64,000 bases of DNA, taken from the NCBI GenBank assembly GCA_947626145.1, contig CANQRB010000004.1:127279-191278 (forward strand), given 5' to 3'. Below the pieces are notes generated by a model that saw only the letters and a list, made by a program, of their open reading frames with translations, was not told the DNA's origin and made no database searches. Position numbers and translations under genes: made by a program. Shown in pieces: positions 50,580-59,724 of this stretch; within the stretch, counting starts at the first letter, position 1; every line of letters begins with the position of its first letter. This DNA comes from an uncultured Clostridia bacterium (GTDB lineage Bacteria > Bacillota > Clostridia > UMGS1883).

Positions 50580-52241
50580 ATGTTATTGAACGGCAGCCAA
50601 ATTTTGGCGGAGGTACTTGTTGAACAGGGCGTTGACACCCTCTTCGGCTATCCGGGCGGCGCTATACTCAATATATGTGACGCCCTTTATGACTACCGCG
50701 ACGAAATCAAGCAATATATAACCGCCCACGAACAGGGAGCCAGCCACGCGGCTGACGGCTACGCCCGGGCCACCGGCAAGACCGGCGTGGTTCTGGCTAC
50801 CAGCGGCCCCGGCGCCACAAACCTTGTGACGGGCATAGCCACGGCGTACATGGACAGCGTGCCCATGGTGGCCATCACCGGCAACGTCGGCACCGACCTC
50901 ATTGGCCGGGACAGCTTTCAGGAGGTATACATCGCCGGCATAACCATGCCGATCACCAAGCACAATTTCGTGGTGCGCAGAGTGGAGGATCTGGCCGACA
51001 CCCTTCGGGCGGCTTTCAGAATAGCCAACACGGGCCGGAAGGGCCCCGTACTGGTGGACATTCCCAAAGACGTCACCGGGGCAAAGTGCGAATTCACTCC
51101 CGGCAAAAAGCAGGAAAACACCTACGTCACTCACATAAGCGATGACGATATAGAAAAGGTGGCCGACATTATCAACGCCGCCCGGCGTCCCTTCATTTAC
51201 TACGGCGGCGGCGTGGGAGCCGCCAAGGCCTGTCAGGATCTGCGTGAGCTCATGCAGAAGGCCGAGATACCCGGCGCACACACCCTTATGGCGGCGGGCA
51301 TCGTGGGCTGCGACGAGCCTCTCAATCTGGGTCTTATGGGTATGCACGGCTGGGTCTCCGCCAACAAGGCGGCGGACAAGGCCGACGTGCTCATCGCCAT
51401 AGGCACCCGCTTCAGCGACCGTGTGGCGCTGAACACCGAAAAATTCGGTCACAACGCCAAGATAATCCAGATAGACATCGACCCCAGTGAGGTAAACAAG
51501 AACGTCGCCGTTGACTACAGCCTTGTGGGCGACGTCAAGGACGTGCTCTCACGGCTCGTCCCCCTCATTGATGAGAAAAAGCACACCGAGTGGATGGCCC
51601 AAATAAACGAGTGGAAGGCCGCGGACAAAAAGCCCGCCGACGATCCTTCCGTCCTCAAGCCCCACCAGATAATGGCCGAAATTTCCCGTCAGGCGGGAGA
51701 AAACGCCATCTACGTCACCGACGTGGGTCAGCACCAGATGTGGGCGGCTCAGTACTGCCGCCACCTCCACTCCCGCAGCTTTCTGACCAGCGGCGGACTG
51801 GGAACCATGGGCTACGGCTACGGCGCGGCCATCGGCGCAAAGATAGCCTTCCCCAACAGGCCGGTAATCCACATCACCGGCGACGGCTCATTCCATATGA
51901 ACATGAACGAGTGCTGCACCGCCGTCAGCTATAAGGTGCCCGTCGTTACGGTCATTATGAACAACAGCGTGCTTGGCATGGTGCGCCAGTGGCAGACGGT
52001 GTTCTACAACCGCCGTTACAGCGGCAGCGAGCCCGAGCGCGTCACCGACTACGCAAAAGTGGCCGAGGGCTTCGGCGCAAAGGGCTTCAAATGCGTGAAC
52101 CTTGAGCAGTTCCAAAAGGCCCTGGAGCTGGCCCTTAAGGAGGACGGCCCCGTATGGATAGAGTGCGTCATCGACAGAGAGGAAAAGGTGCTTCCCATGA
52201 TCCCCGGCGGCGGGACTATCGACGACGTTATGGAGGAATAA
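50580..52241 (+). CDS. ilvB: Acetolactate synthase large subunit
   Basis: TPP- and FAD-dependent enzyme making acetolactate or acetohydroxybutyrate for valine, leucine and isoleucine. The 553-aa protein has VDTLFGYPGGAILNI and the catalytic Glu in AHEQGASHAADGYAR (about residue 50), and the TPP motif GDGSFHMNMNECCTA (about 437). GGAGG precedes ATG. ilvN starts 3 nt after its stop, so the two subunits are co-translated. Confidence 0.96.
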   Translation: MLLNGSQILAEVLVEQGVDTLFGYPGGAILNICDALYDYRDEIKQYITAHEQGASHAADGYARATGKTGVVLATSGPGATNLVTGIATAYMDSVPMVAITGNVGTDLIGRDSFQEVYIAGITMPITKHNFVVRRVEDLADTLRAAFRIANTGRKGPVLVDIPKDVTGAKCEFTPGKKQENTYVTHISDDDIEKVADIINAARRPFIYYGGGVGAAKACQDLRELMQKAEIPGAHTLMAAGIVGCDEPLNLGLMGMHGWVSANKAADKADVLIAIGTRFSDRVALNTEKFGHNAKIIQIDIDPSEVNKNVAVDYSLVGDVKDVLSRLVPLIDEKKHTEWMAQINEWKAADKKPADDPSVLKPHQIMAEISRQAGENAIYVTDVGQHQMWAAQYCRHLHSRSFLTSGGLGTMGYGYGAAIGAKIAFPNRPVIHITGDGSFHMNMNECCTAVSYKVPVVTVIMNNSVLGMVRQWQTVFYNRRYSGSEPERVTDYAKVAEGFGAKGFKCVNLEQFQKALELALKEDGPVWIECVIDREEKVLPMIPGGGTIDDVMEE

Positions 52242-52244
52242 AAT

Positions 52245-52760
52245 ATGACAAGTAAAATGAACAAGCAGGTCCTGAGCATCCTTGTGGACAACCACAGCGG
52301 CGTTCTGGCCCGTGTGGCAAGCCTCTTCTGCCAGAGGGGCTTCAACATAGACAGCCTCACCGTATCCAACACGGATAACCCCGAAATTTCCCGAATAACC
52401 ATTGTCACCGAGGGCGACAAGCAGGTGCTGGAGCAGATAATCAAGCAGACCGGCAAGCTGGAGGAGACCCGGGCCGTGGTTCATCTGAAAAACGAGGACA
52501 GCCTGTTCCGTGAGCTGCTTTTGGTGAAGATAGCCGCCGACCATCGGGTTCGCCGGGAGGTGTGCAGCATCTGCGAGATATACCGTGCCAAGATAGTCGA
52601 TTTGACGGTCACCAGCATGATAGTGGAGCTCACCGGCAGCCCAAGCAAGATAGACGGCTTTATGGAAATGATGAAGGAATACCAGATTTTGGAAATGTGC
52701 CGCACAGGCGTGACAGCTCTGGCCCGGGGCGACGTTTCCCACGGAATTAAATCCAAATAA
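52245..52760 (+). CDS. ilvN: Acetolactate synthase small (regulatory) subunit
   Basis: A 171-aa ACT-domain protein that activates IlvB and gives valine feedback. The ACT fold starts at [20 protein letters not shown] (residues 10-29), with [12 protein letters not shown] next, and the C-terminal ilvN domain ends with [14 protein letters not shown]. Second in ilvBNCD. Confidence 0.95.
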   Translation: MTSKMNKQVLSILVDNHSGVLARVASLFCQRGFNIDSLTVSNTDNPEISRITIVTEGDKQVLEQIIKQTGKLEETRAVVHLKNEDSLFRELLLVKIAADHRVRREVCSICEIYRAKIVDLTVTSMIVELTGSPSKIDGFMEMMKEYQILEMCRTGVTALARGDVSHGIKSK

Positions 52761-52836
52761 ACAAGTCCAAATAAATATGGCAGACAGGGCGTTATTGCCC
52801 TATCAATATAAATTATTTAAAAAGGAGATTTTTGAC

Positions 52837-53832
52837 ATGATTCCCAAGTACTATGACAGTGACTGCAACCTCGGTATGCTTGACGGCAAGACCGTAGCCA
52901 TCATCGGCTTCGGCAGCCAGGGCCACGCCCACGCCCAGAACCTTCACGAGAGCGGCGTTGACGTTGTTGTCGGCCTGCGCAAGGACAGCTCGAGCTGGGC
53001 CAAGGCCGAGGAGGCCGGCCTCAAGGTTATGGAGGTTGAGGACGCCGCCGAGGCCGGCGACCTTGTAATGATGCTGGTTCCCGACGAGATCGCCGCCGAC
53101 ATCTACAACACTCAGGTTGCCAAGCACATGAAGCCCGGCAACGCCCTTATGTTCGCCCACGGCTTCAACATCCACTTTAAGGCCATCGATCCCGCCAAGG
53201 ATCTGGACGTTATCATGGTAGCCCCCAAGGGCCCCGGCCACACCGTTCGCTCTCAGTATGTTGAGGGCAAGGGCGTGCCCAGCCTTATCGCCGTATATCA
53301 GGACGCCACCGGCCACGCCAAGGACTACGCCCTCGCTTACGCCAGCGGCATCGGCGCAGGCCGCGCCGGTATCCTTGAGACCACTTTCCGTGAGGAGACC
53401 GAGACCGACCTGTTCGGCGAGCAGTGCGTACTCTGCGGCGGCGTTACCGAGCTGATGAAGGCCGGCTTTGACACCCTTGTAGAGGCCGGTTACGAGCCTG
53501 AGATGGCCTACTTTGAGTGCATCCACGAGATGAAGCTCATCGTTGACCTCATCAACAGCGGCGGCTTCGCCATGATGAGATATTCCATCTCCAACACCGC
53601 CGAGTACGGCGACTACCGCACAGGCAAGCGCCTCATCACCGCCGACACCCGCAAGGAGATGAAGAAGGTTCTCTCCGAAATTCAGGACGGCACCTTTGCC
53701 AGCGAGTTCATGCAGGAGTTCTCCTCCGGCCGCAGGATCAAGTTCCTTGCCACCCGCCGCGTAGAGAGCGAGCACCTGCTTGAGAAGGTGGGCAAAGAGC
53801 TCAGAAAGATGATGAGCTGGCTCAAGAAGTAA
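52837..53832 (+). CDS. ilvC: Ketol-acid reductoisomerase
   Basis: Isomerises and reduces acetolactate with NAD(P)H. The 331-aa class I enzyme has the nucleotide loop [16 protein letters not shown] (about 22-37), the metal ligands in the later helices (ETDLFGEQ and ECIHEMK), and [10 protein letters not shown] near residue 250. ATG 52837 is used: AAAGGAG lies 9 nt upstream and family homology starts here, while the open frame extends back to 52777. Confidence 0.96.
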   Translation: MIPKYYDSDCNLGMLDGKTVAIIGFGSQGHAHAQNLHESGVDVVVGLRKDSSSWAKAEEAGLKVMEVEDAAEAGDLVMMLVPDEIAADIYNTQVAKHMKPGNALMFAHGFNIHFKAIDPAKDLDVIMVAPKGPGHTVRSQYVEGKGVPSLIAVYQDATGHAKDYALAYASGIGAGRAGILETTFREETETDLFGEQCVLCGGVTELMKAGFDTLVEAGYEPEMAYFECIHEMKLIVDLINSGGFAMMRYSISNTAEYGDYRTGKRLITADTRKEMKKVLSEIQDGTFASEFMQEFSSGRRIKFLATRRVESEHLLEKVGKELRKMMSWLKK

Positions 53833-53889
53833 ATTATTTTCACGGGGGCGTATCCAAATGCGCCCCCAAATTATAACAGGAGGATCAAA

Positions 53890-55563
53890 ATGGAACTCAG
53901 AAGCGCAAACGTAACACAGGGCGTCGAGCGCGCCCCCAACAGAAGTCTTTTCTACGCCATGGGCTACACCAGGGAGGAGCTTGACCGCCCTCTCATCGGC
54001 GTTGTCAGCGCCCACAGCGAGATAGTACCCGGCCACTTCCACCTTGACAAGCTGGCCGAGGCCGTAAAGGCCGGCGTCCGCATGGCCGGCGGCACCCCTA
54101 TTGAAATTCCCTCCATCGGCGTCTGCGACGGCATCGCCATGGGCCACATAGGCATGAAGTACAGCCTTGCCAGCCGCGAGCTCATCGCCGACAGCGTGGA
54201 GACCATGGCCATGGCCCACCAGCTGGACGGCCTTGTGCTGATACCCAACTGTGACAAGATAGTGCCCGGCATGGTAATGGCCGCCGTCCGTATGGACATT
54301 CCCGCCGTGGTTTGCAGCGGCGGCCCCATGATGGCCGGACGCTTCGAGGGCGAGGAAATCAGCCTTTCCAAGATGTTCGAGGCCGTGGGTTCCTACAAGG
54401 CCGGCATCATCAACGAGTGCCAGCTTCAGGAGTGCGAGGAGGGCGCCTGCCCCGGCTGCGGAAGCTGCGCCGGTATGTACACCGCCAACAGCATGAACTG
54501 CCTTTGCGAGTCCTTAGGCATAGCCCTGCCCGGCAACGGCACCATTCCCGCCGTACACAGCGGCCGCACGCTCCTTGCCAAGCACGCCGGTATGGCCATT
54601 ATGGACATGGTCAATAAGGGCATAACCGCCCGTCAGATAATCAACGAAAAGTCCATCCGCAACGCCCTTGCCTGCGATATGGCTCTGGGCTGCAGCTCCA
54701 ACAGCGTGCTGCACCTCATCGCCATTTCCAACGAGGCGGGCGTTCCCGTTGACCTTAATCTCTTCAACGAGATGAGCGCCAAGGTGCCTAACCTCTGTCA
54801 CCTTGCCCCCGCCGGCCCCACCCATATGCAGGATCTGAACCTTGCCGGCGGAATCCCCGCCGTTCAGGCCGAGCTGATAAAGGGCGGCTACATTGATCCC
54901 AGCGCTCTCACCGTCACCGGCAAGACCGTGGGCGAGAACGTCAAGGGCGCGTACATCAAGGACGAGACACAGATCCGTCCCCTCACCAACCCATACAGTC
55001 CCACCGGCGGCATCCAGATACTCTGGGGCAATCTGGCCGAAAAGGGCTGTGTGGTAAAGCGCAGCGCCGTCGCTCCCGAGATGCTCAGGCACAGCGGCCC
55101 CGCCCGCGTTTTCGACAGCGAGGAGGATGCCATCGACGCCATATACAACGGCCGCATAGTTGACGGCGATGTGGTGGTTATCCGTTACGAGGGCCCCGTG
55201 GGCGGCCCCGGCATGAGGGAGATGCTCAATCCCACCTCCGCTCTGGCCGGCATGAAGCTGGACAAGACCGTGGCCCTCATCACCGACGGCCGCTTCAGCG
55301 GAGCCAGCCGCGGCGCGTCCATCGGCCATGTTTCCCCCGAGGCGGCCGTGGGCGGAACCATCGCTCTGGTGGAGGAGGGCGACACCATCGAGATCGACAT
55401 ACCCAACGCCTCCATCAACCTCAAGGTGGCGGAAGACGTTCTGGCTCAGCGCCGGGCAAAGCTCCAACCCCGCGAGGCAAATATCAAGACCGGCTGGCTG
55501 GCGAGATACTCCAAGCTGGTTGACGGCGCGGACAAAGGCGCCGTCATGAAGAAGGTTTATTAA
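53890..55563 (+). CDS. ilvD: Dihydroxy-acid dehydratase
   Basis: Iron-sulfur dehydratase forming the 2-oxo acids before the final transamination of branched-chain amino acids. The 557-aa protein has cluster cysteines in [12 protein letters not shown] (about 117) and [16 protein letters not shown] (about 190), and a [19 protein letters not shown] signature near 470. AGGAGG precedes ATG. Ends at a strong terminator. Confidence 0.96.
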   Translation: MELRSANVTQGVERAPNRSLFYAMGYTREELDRPLIGVVSAHSEIVPGHFHLDKLAEAVKAGVRMAGGTPIEIPSIGVCDGIAMGHIGMKYSLASRELIADSVETMAMAHQLDGLVLIPNCDKIVPGMVMAAVRMDIPAVVCSGGPMMAGRFEGEEISLSKMFEAVGSYKAGIINECQLQECEEGACPGCGSCAGMYTANSMNCLCESLGIALPGNGTIPAVHSGRTLLAKHAGMAIMDMVNKGITARQIINEKSIRNALACDMALGCSSNSVLHLIAISNEAGVPVDLNLFNEMSAKVPNLCHLAPAGPTHMQDLNLAGGIPAVQAELIKGGYIDPSALTVTGKTVGENVKGAYIKDETQIRPLTNPYSPTGGIQILWGNLAEKGCVVKRSAVAPEMLRHSGPARVFDSEEDAIDAIYNGRIVDGDVVVIRYEGPVGGPGMREMLNPTSALAGMKLDKTVALITDGRFSGASRGASIGHVSPEAAVGGTIALVEEGDTIEIDIPNASINLKVAEDVLAQRRAKLQPREANIKTGWLARYSKLVDGADKGAVMKKVY

Positions 55564-55573
55564 TAAGAAAGCC

Positions 55574-55603
55574 CGGGTCCGCCGAATGGCGGACCCATTT
55601 TTT
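55574..55603 (+). terminator. Terminator of ilvBNCD
   Basis: GGGTCCGCC/GGCGGACCC stem with loop GAAT, followed by ATTTTTTT. Confidence 0.92.
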
Positions 55604-55655
55604 TCGCCGCGCAGGCTCAGGTGAGAAATTTTCCTACCGAAATGCAAATTCCCTA

Positions 55656-55684
55656 TTGCGAAATTTGCAATTATGTGTTACAAT
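55656..55684 (+). promoter_or_regulatory. Promoter of pyrG with overlapping inverted repeat
   Basis: TTGCGA, 17-nt spacer, TACAAT. An inverted repeat TGCAAATT/AATTTGCA (55643-55669) lies across the -35 element and may be an operator. Confidence 0.65.
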
Positions 55685-55729
55685 AATATAGTTGAAGCGT
55701 GAAAGTCCGATACGAAAGGGGAAGTAAAA

Positions 55730-57343
55730 GTGGAGACAAAATACATCTTTGTGACGGGCGGCGTGGTTTCCGGCCTTGGCAAGGGCATTACGGCGGCATC
55801 TCTGGGCCGTCTGCTCAAGTGCAGGGGCTACAAAATAACCATACAGAAGTTCGACCCGTACATCAATTTTGACCCCGGCACCATGAGCCCGTACCAGCAC
55901 GGCGAGGTCTTTGTCACCGACGACGGCGCCGAAACCGACCTTGATCTGGGACACTATGAGAGGTTTGTGGACGAAAATCTGAACAGCAACTCCAATGTCA
56001 CCAGCGGAAAGGTGTATTACAGCGTCATAAACAAGGAGCGCCGGGGCGACTATCTCGGCGGCACGGTGCAGGTAATTCCCCACATCACCAACGAAATCAA
56101 GGAGAGGATATACCGGGCCGGCAAGCACAACGTGGATTTCGTCATTACCGAAATCGGCGGCACCGTGGGCGACATAGAGAGCCTGCCCTTCCTTGAATCC
56201 ATACGCCAGGTTCAGCGCGAGGTCGGCAGGGACAACTGTCTCTACATCCACGTTACGCTGGTGCCATACATAGCCTCCAGCGGCGAGCAGAAATCCAAGC
56301 CCACACAGCACAGCGTCAAAGAGCTGCTTAGCTTGGGCATCCAGCCGGACATCATCGTCTGCCGGACGGAGATACCGCTGGAAAAGGGCATAAAGGAAAA
56401 AATCGCCTCCTTCTGCAACGTGAACAAGGAGTGCGTGGTGGAAAACCTCGACGCCCCCACCCTTTACGCCGTTCCGCTGGCTCTTGAGGAGGGCGGACTG
56501 GCCACGGCGGTGCTGAGCTGTCTGAGGCTGCCGCAGGTCGAGCCCGACCTCACCGAGTGGCGGCAGATGGTGGACACGGTTCTCCACCTTGGCGAGGACG
56601 GCCGCAAGGTAAAAATTGCCCTCGTGGGCAAGTATGTGGCTCTGCATGACGCTTATCTCAGCGTGGCCGAGGCCCTGCGCCACGGCGGCATCGCCAATAA
56701 GATCGACGTGGAGATTGACTGGGTCGACAGTGAAAAGATAATCGCCGAGAACGCCGCCGAAATGCTGGCGGAGGCCGACGGAATACTGGTGCCCGGGGGC
56801 TTCGGCGACCGCGGCATCGAGGGCAAAATACAGGCCGCCCGCTACGCCCGGGAAAACAAAGTGCCATTTTTTGGCATTTGTCTGGGTATGCAGATGGCTG
56901 TCATAGAATACGCCCGCGACGTGCTGGGCCTGCCCGGCGCCAACAGCGCGGAGTTCGACGAAAACAGCCCAGACCCCGTAATCCACATCATGCCCGATCA
57001 GATAGACATCGAGAATATGGGCGGCACCCTGCGGCTGGGTCTCTACCCCTGCAAGCTCACCGAGGGCAGCCGCATCGCCGGTATATACAACGACGAGGTG
57101 ATCTACGAGCGCCACCGCCACCGGTACGAGTTCAACAACGACTACCGCGAGGCTCTGGTGAAGGCCGGCCTGACGCTGGGCGGAATTTCACCGGACAACA
57201 GACTTGTCGAAACGGTGGAAATTGAGGATCACCCCTGGTTTATCGGCGTCCAGTTCCACCCCGAGTTCAAGTCCCGGCCCAACCGGGCCCATCCCCTGTT
57301 CGCCTCGTTTATCAAGGCGGCGGGAGAAAAGAAAGGGCTTTAA
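55730..57343 (+). CDS. pyrG: CTP synthase
   Basis: Aminates UTP to CTP using glutamine. The 537-aa protein has the N-terminal synthase domain ([20 protein letters not shown] at residues 4-23; [19 protein letters not shown]) and a C-terminal glutaminase domain with catalytic Cys in [12 protein letters not shown] (about 383) and HxE in [10 protein letters not shown]. The start codon is GTG with GAAAGGGGAAG upstream; no nearer ATG fits. The leader is about 40 nt, and I did not find a clear CTP-sensing attenuator. Confidence 0.96.
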   Translation: METKYIFVTGGVVSGLGKGITAASLGRLLKCRGYKITIQKFDPYINFDPGTMSPYQHGEVFVTDDGAETDLDLGHYERFVDENLNSNSNVTSGKVYYSVINKERRGDYLGGTVQVIPHITNEIKERIYRAGKHNVDFVITEIGGTVGDIESLPFLESIRQVQREVGRDNCLYIHVTLVPYIASSGEQKSKPTQHSVKELLSLGIQPDIIVCRTEIPLEKGIKEKIASFCNVNKECVVENLDAPTLYAVPLALEEGGLATAVLSCLRLPQVEPDLTEWRQMVDTVLHLGEDGRKVKIALVGKYVALHDAYLSVAEALRHGGIANKIDVEIDWVDSEKIIAENAAEMLAEADGILVPGGFGDRGIEGKIQAARYARENKVPFFGICLGMQMAVIEYARDVLGLPGANSAEFDENSPDPVIHIMPDQIDIENMGGTLRLGLYPCKLTEGSRIAGIYNDEVIYERHRHRYEFNNDYREALVKAGLTLGGISPDNRLVETVEIEDHPWFIGVQFHPEFKSRPNRAHPLFASFIKAAGEKKGL

Positions 57344-57401
57344 CTGTTTATAATATCTAACAGGGAAGATTAGCTCTGACCTGAAAGAAAGGAAGTTTTA
57401 T

Positions 57402-58823
57402 ATGTACGACGTAAAATCAAAACACGCCGAGGAGTTCATCAACCATGAGGAAATCCTCGACACACTGGCCTATGCCGACGCCAACAGGACCAACGCTGAG
57501 CTCATCGATTCCATAATCGAAAAGGCGAAGCTGCGCAAGGGTCTGAGCCATCGGGAGGCCTCGGTGCTGCTGGCCTGCGAGCTGGAGGACCGGAACGAGG
57601 AGATTTACACCCTCGCCAAGCAGATAAAGGAGGACTTCTACGGCAACCGCATTGTCATGTTCGCGCCCCTGTACCTGTCCAACTACTGCGTCAACGGCTG
57701 CACCTACTGTCCCTATCACATGAAAAACAAGCACATCGCCCGCAAGAAGCTGACTCAGGAGGAGATACGCAACGAGGTCATCGCCCTTCAGGATATGGGC
57801 CACAAGCGCCTTGCCCTCGAAACCGGCGAGGATCCCGTCAACAACCCCATCGAGTACGTGCTGGAGTCCATCAAGACCATTTACTCCATCAAGCACAAGA
57901 ACGGCGCCATCAGGCGGGTGAACGTGAACATCGCCGCCACCACGGTGGAGAATTACCGCAAGCTTAAGGAAGCCGGCATCGGCACCTACATTCTGTTCCA
58001 GGAAACTTATCACAAGGAAAGCTACGAAAAGCTTCATCCCACCGGCCCCAAGCACAACTACTGCTACCACACCGAGGCCATGGACAGGGCCATGGAGGGC
58101 GGCATCGACGACGTGGGCTGCGGAGTGCTCTTCGGCCTCGAGCTGTACCGCTACGAGTTCGCCGGTCTGCTCATGCACGCCGAGCATCTGGAGGCCGTGT
58201 TCGGCGTCGGCCCCCACACCATCAGCGTGCCCCGGCTCAAGAGGGCGGATGACATCGACCCCTCAACCTTTGACAACGGCATCGACGACGACACCTTCGC
58301 CAAAATAGTGGCCTGTATACGAATTGCCGTTCCCTACACCGGCATGATAATTTCCACCCGCGAAAATCAGAAGTGCCGCGAGCGCGTTCTCGAGCTGGGC
58401 ATCAGCCAGATAAGCGGCGGCAGCAAGACCAGCGTGGGCGGCTACGCCGACGGCACCCTCGAGGACGAGGACGTCACCGAGCAGTTCGACGTAAGCGACA
58501 CCCGCACCCTTGACGAGGTTGTGCGCTGGCTCATGGAGCGGGGCTTTATCCCCTCCTTCTGCACGGCCTGCTACCGTGAGGGCCGCACCGGCGACCGGTT
58601 CATGACCCTGTGCAAGAACCGCCAGATTTTGAACTGCTGCCACCCCAACGCCCTCATGACCCTTAAGGAGTATTTGATGGACTATGCCTCACCCGAGACC
58701 CGCAAAATCGGCGAGGCCCTCATCGAGAAGGAGATCGAGAAGGTCACCAATCCCAAGGTCAAGGAGATAGCCCGTAAAAATCTTGTTGAGATCGAGCACG
58801 GCTCACGGGATTTCAGATTTTAA
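57402..58823 (+). CDS. hydG: [FeFe]-hydrogenase maturase HydG
   Basis: Radical SAM tyrosine lyase that makes the CO and CN ligands of the H-cluster. The 473-aa protein has the CxxxCxxC cluster motif CVNGCTYCPY (about residues 98-107), GDPVN-type segment LETGEDPVNNPIEYVLE, and the C-terminal second cluster motif CTACYREGRTGDRFM (about 386-400). hydE, hydF and a hydrogenase gene are not in the window. It sits 58 nt after pyrG, with AAAGGAAG before ATG. It supports an anaerobic, hydrogen-forming metabolism. Confidence 0.94.
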   Translation: MYDVKSKHAEEFINHEEILDTLAYADANRTNAELIDSIIEKAKLRKGLSHREASVLLACELEDRNEEIYTLAKQIKEDFYGNRIVMFAPLYLSNYCVNGCTYCPYHMKNKHIARKKLTQEEIRNEVIALQDMGHKRLALETGEDPVNNPIEYVLESIKTIYSIKHKNGAIRRVNVNIAATTVENYRKLKEAGIGTYILFQETYHKESYEKLHPTGPKHNYCYHTEAMDRAMEGGIDDVGCGVLFGLELYRYEFAGLLMHAEHLEAVFGVGPHTISVPRLKRADDIDPSTFDNGIDDDTFAKIVACIRIAVPYTGMIISTRENQKCRERVLELGISQISGGSKTSVGGYADGTLEDEDVTEQFDVSDTRTLDEVVRWLMERGFIPSFCTACYREGRTGDRFMTLCKNRQILNCCHPNALMTLKEYLMDYASPETRKIGEALIEKEIEKVTNPKVKEIARKNLVEIEHGSRDFRF

Positions 58824-58863
58824 GTTTTTCGGATGTAAAAGGAACAATAAAATAATAAAGTTG

Positions 58864-58890
58864 GGGCCCGCCGTATGGCGGGCCTTGAGC
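58864..58890 (+). terminator. Terminator-like hairpin after hydG
   Basis: GGCCCGCC/GGCGGGCC with loop GTAT; only a short T-run follows, so efficiency is uncertain. Confidence 0.6.
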
Positions 58891-58898
58891 GTGTCGAC

Positions 58899-59150
58899 TG
58901 TCTTATGGAAATTAGGAATTAGGAATTAGGAATGAGGAATAGATTGTGAGGTAAATTTATTTGTCGTTGGTGTGGCGGTGATGTAACCTCGGCGCCGTAG
59001 GGGCGCGCACTGCGCGTCCGCCATCAAACGTTTACGGCGGCAACAATAAACGAAATTATAAATCAAAACTCCCTGTACCGTCTTAAGGTAAATATGAAAA
59101 ACAGTGTAGCTGCCAAATTAATATTCCTCATTCCTCACTCCTAATTCCTC
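58899..59150. repeat. Element flanked by complementary heptamer arrays
   Basis: ATTAGGA/ATGAGGA-type units (58911-58940) are mirrored by TCCTCAT/TCCTAAT units (59123-59150) on the other side, so the ends could pair over about 25 nt. Between them lies a GTAGGGGCGC...TGCGCGT stem and direct repeat copy A. It looks like a non-coding, MITE-like element. No gene seen in 58824-59524. Confidence 0.6.
59018..59091 (+). repeat. 74-bp direct repeat, copy A
   Basis: Starts CCGCCATCAAACGTTTACGG; matches copy B (59286-59359) with about five or six differences. Both copies follow a GTAGGGGCGC sequence with its own small hairpin. Confidence 0.8.
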
Positions 59151-59228
59151 ATTAAATAAAACCTATGCCCGCTTTATTCCTCATTCCTCACTCCTAATTC
59201 CTCATTAAATAAAACCTATGCCCGCTTT
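59123..59228. repeat. Two tandem 53-bp repeats plus a partial third
   Basis: The unit starts ATTCCTCATTCCTCACTCCT and ends AACCTATGCCCGCTTT; 59123-59175 and 59176-59228 are identical, and a diverged partial copy continues to about 59262. Confidence 0.88.
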
Positions 59229-59285
59229 ATTCCTAATTCCTCACTCCTCATTCCTAATTACCAAGTAGGGGCGCTCATCGGGCGC

Positions 59286-59359
59286 CCGCCATCAAACGTT
59301 TACGGTGGCAACAATAAACGAAATAATAAATCAAAACTCCCTGCACTGTCTTATGGTAA
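59286..59359 (+). repeat. 74-bp direct repeat, copy B
   Basis: Second copy of the repeat at 59018-59091, again preceded by GTAGGGGCGC and a short GC hairpin. Confidence 0.8.
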
Positions 59360-59376
59360 CCACGACAGACGAAAAA

Positions 59377-59424
59377 GGCTTCCCCTCGAGGGGAAGCTGT
59401 CGGCGAAGGCCGACTGATGAGGTG
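59377..59424. repeat. REP-like GC palindrome element
   Basis: GGCTTCCCCTCGAGGGGAAGC is a palindrome, followed by a second hairpin TCGGC/GCCGA and GATGAGGTG. I recall this type of short element, ending in CTCATCAGTC on the other strand, as widespread in gut Clostridia; not verified by search. Confidence 0.6.
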
Positions 59425-59470
59425 TAGCCGCTGTGCGGCGTTATTTCACCGTGTAAAACATAAAAACGCA

Positions 59471-59500
59471 CGAAAAAAGGGCCCGCAATGCGGGCCCTTC
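59471..59500 (-). terminator. Terminator of the 60-aa peptide gene
   Basis: AAGGGCCCGCA/TGCGGGCCCTT, an 11-bp perfect stem with a 1-nt centre (in practice a 4-nt or larger loop), followed on the minus strand by TTTTCG. Confidence 0.88.
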
Positions 59501-59524
59501 GTGGGTTGTTTAATACCGATTAAG

Positions 59525-59707
59525 TCAGTTGCTCAAGCTGCCCTTCCACTGATTGAAGCCTTCTTTGATACTATCCTCAATACTTGCAAAACCCTTGTCG
59601 TCATTTTGACTTCCGGCGATGAGAAGAACGTCATTATCGGCCATAACGCTGCCTCTCGTGGCAAGCTCTCTTGTTTCTACAATCGGGGCCTTAAATTCTT
59701 TTTTCAT
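59525..59707 (-). CDS. 60-aa peptide downstream of the 1395-aa surface protein
   Basis: A short protein starting MKKEFKAPIVETRELATRGS and continuing with VMADNDVLLIAGSQNDD. No signal peptide or membrane helix. The opening (MKK-x(2-3)-AP-x-VE) is like that of many small peptides of unknown role in gut Firmicutes, some of them proposed as peptide precursors; nothing here proves modification and no maturation enzyme is adjacent. AGGAGG lies 9 nt before ATG, 17 nt after the stop of the large gene, so the two are probably co-transcribed. Confidence 0.65.
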   Translation of the reverse strand: MKKEFKAPIVETRELATRGSVMADNDVLLIAGSQNDDKGFASIEDSIKEGFNQWKGSLSN

Positions 59708-59724
59708 GTCAATCAGCCTCCTTC

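Noticed and set aside
59123..59262. CRISPR-like repeats
   Set aside because: The 53-bp units are directly adjacent with no spacers and no cas genes are present.
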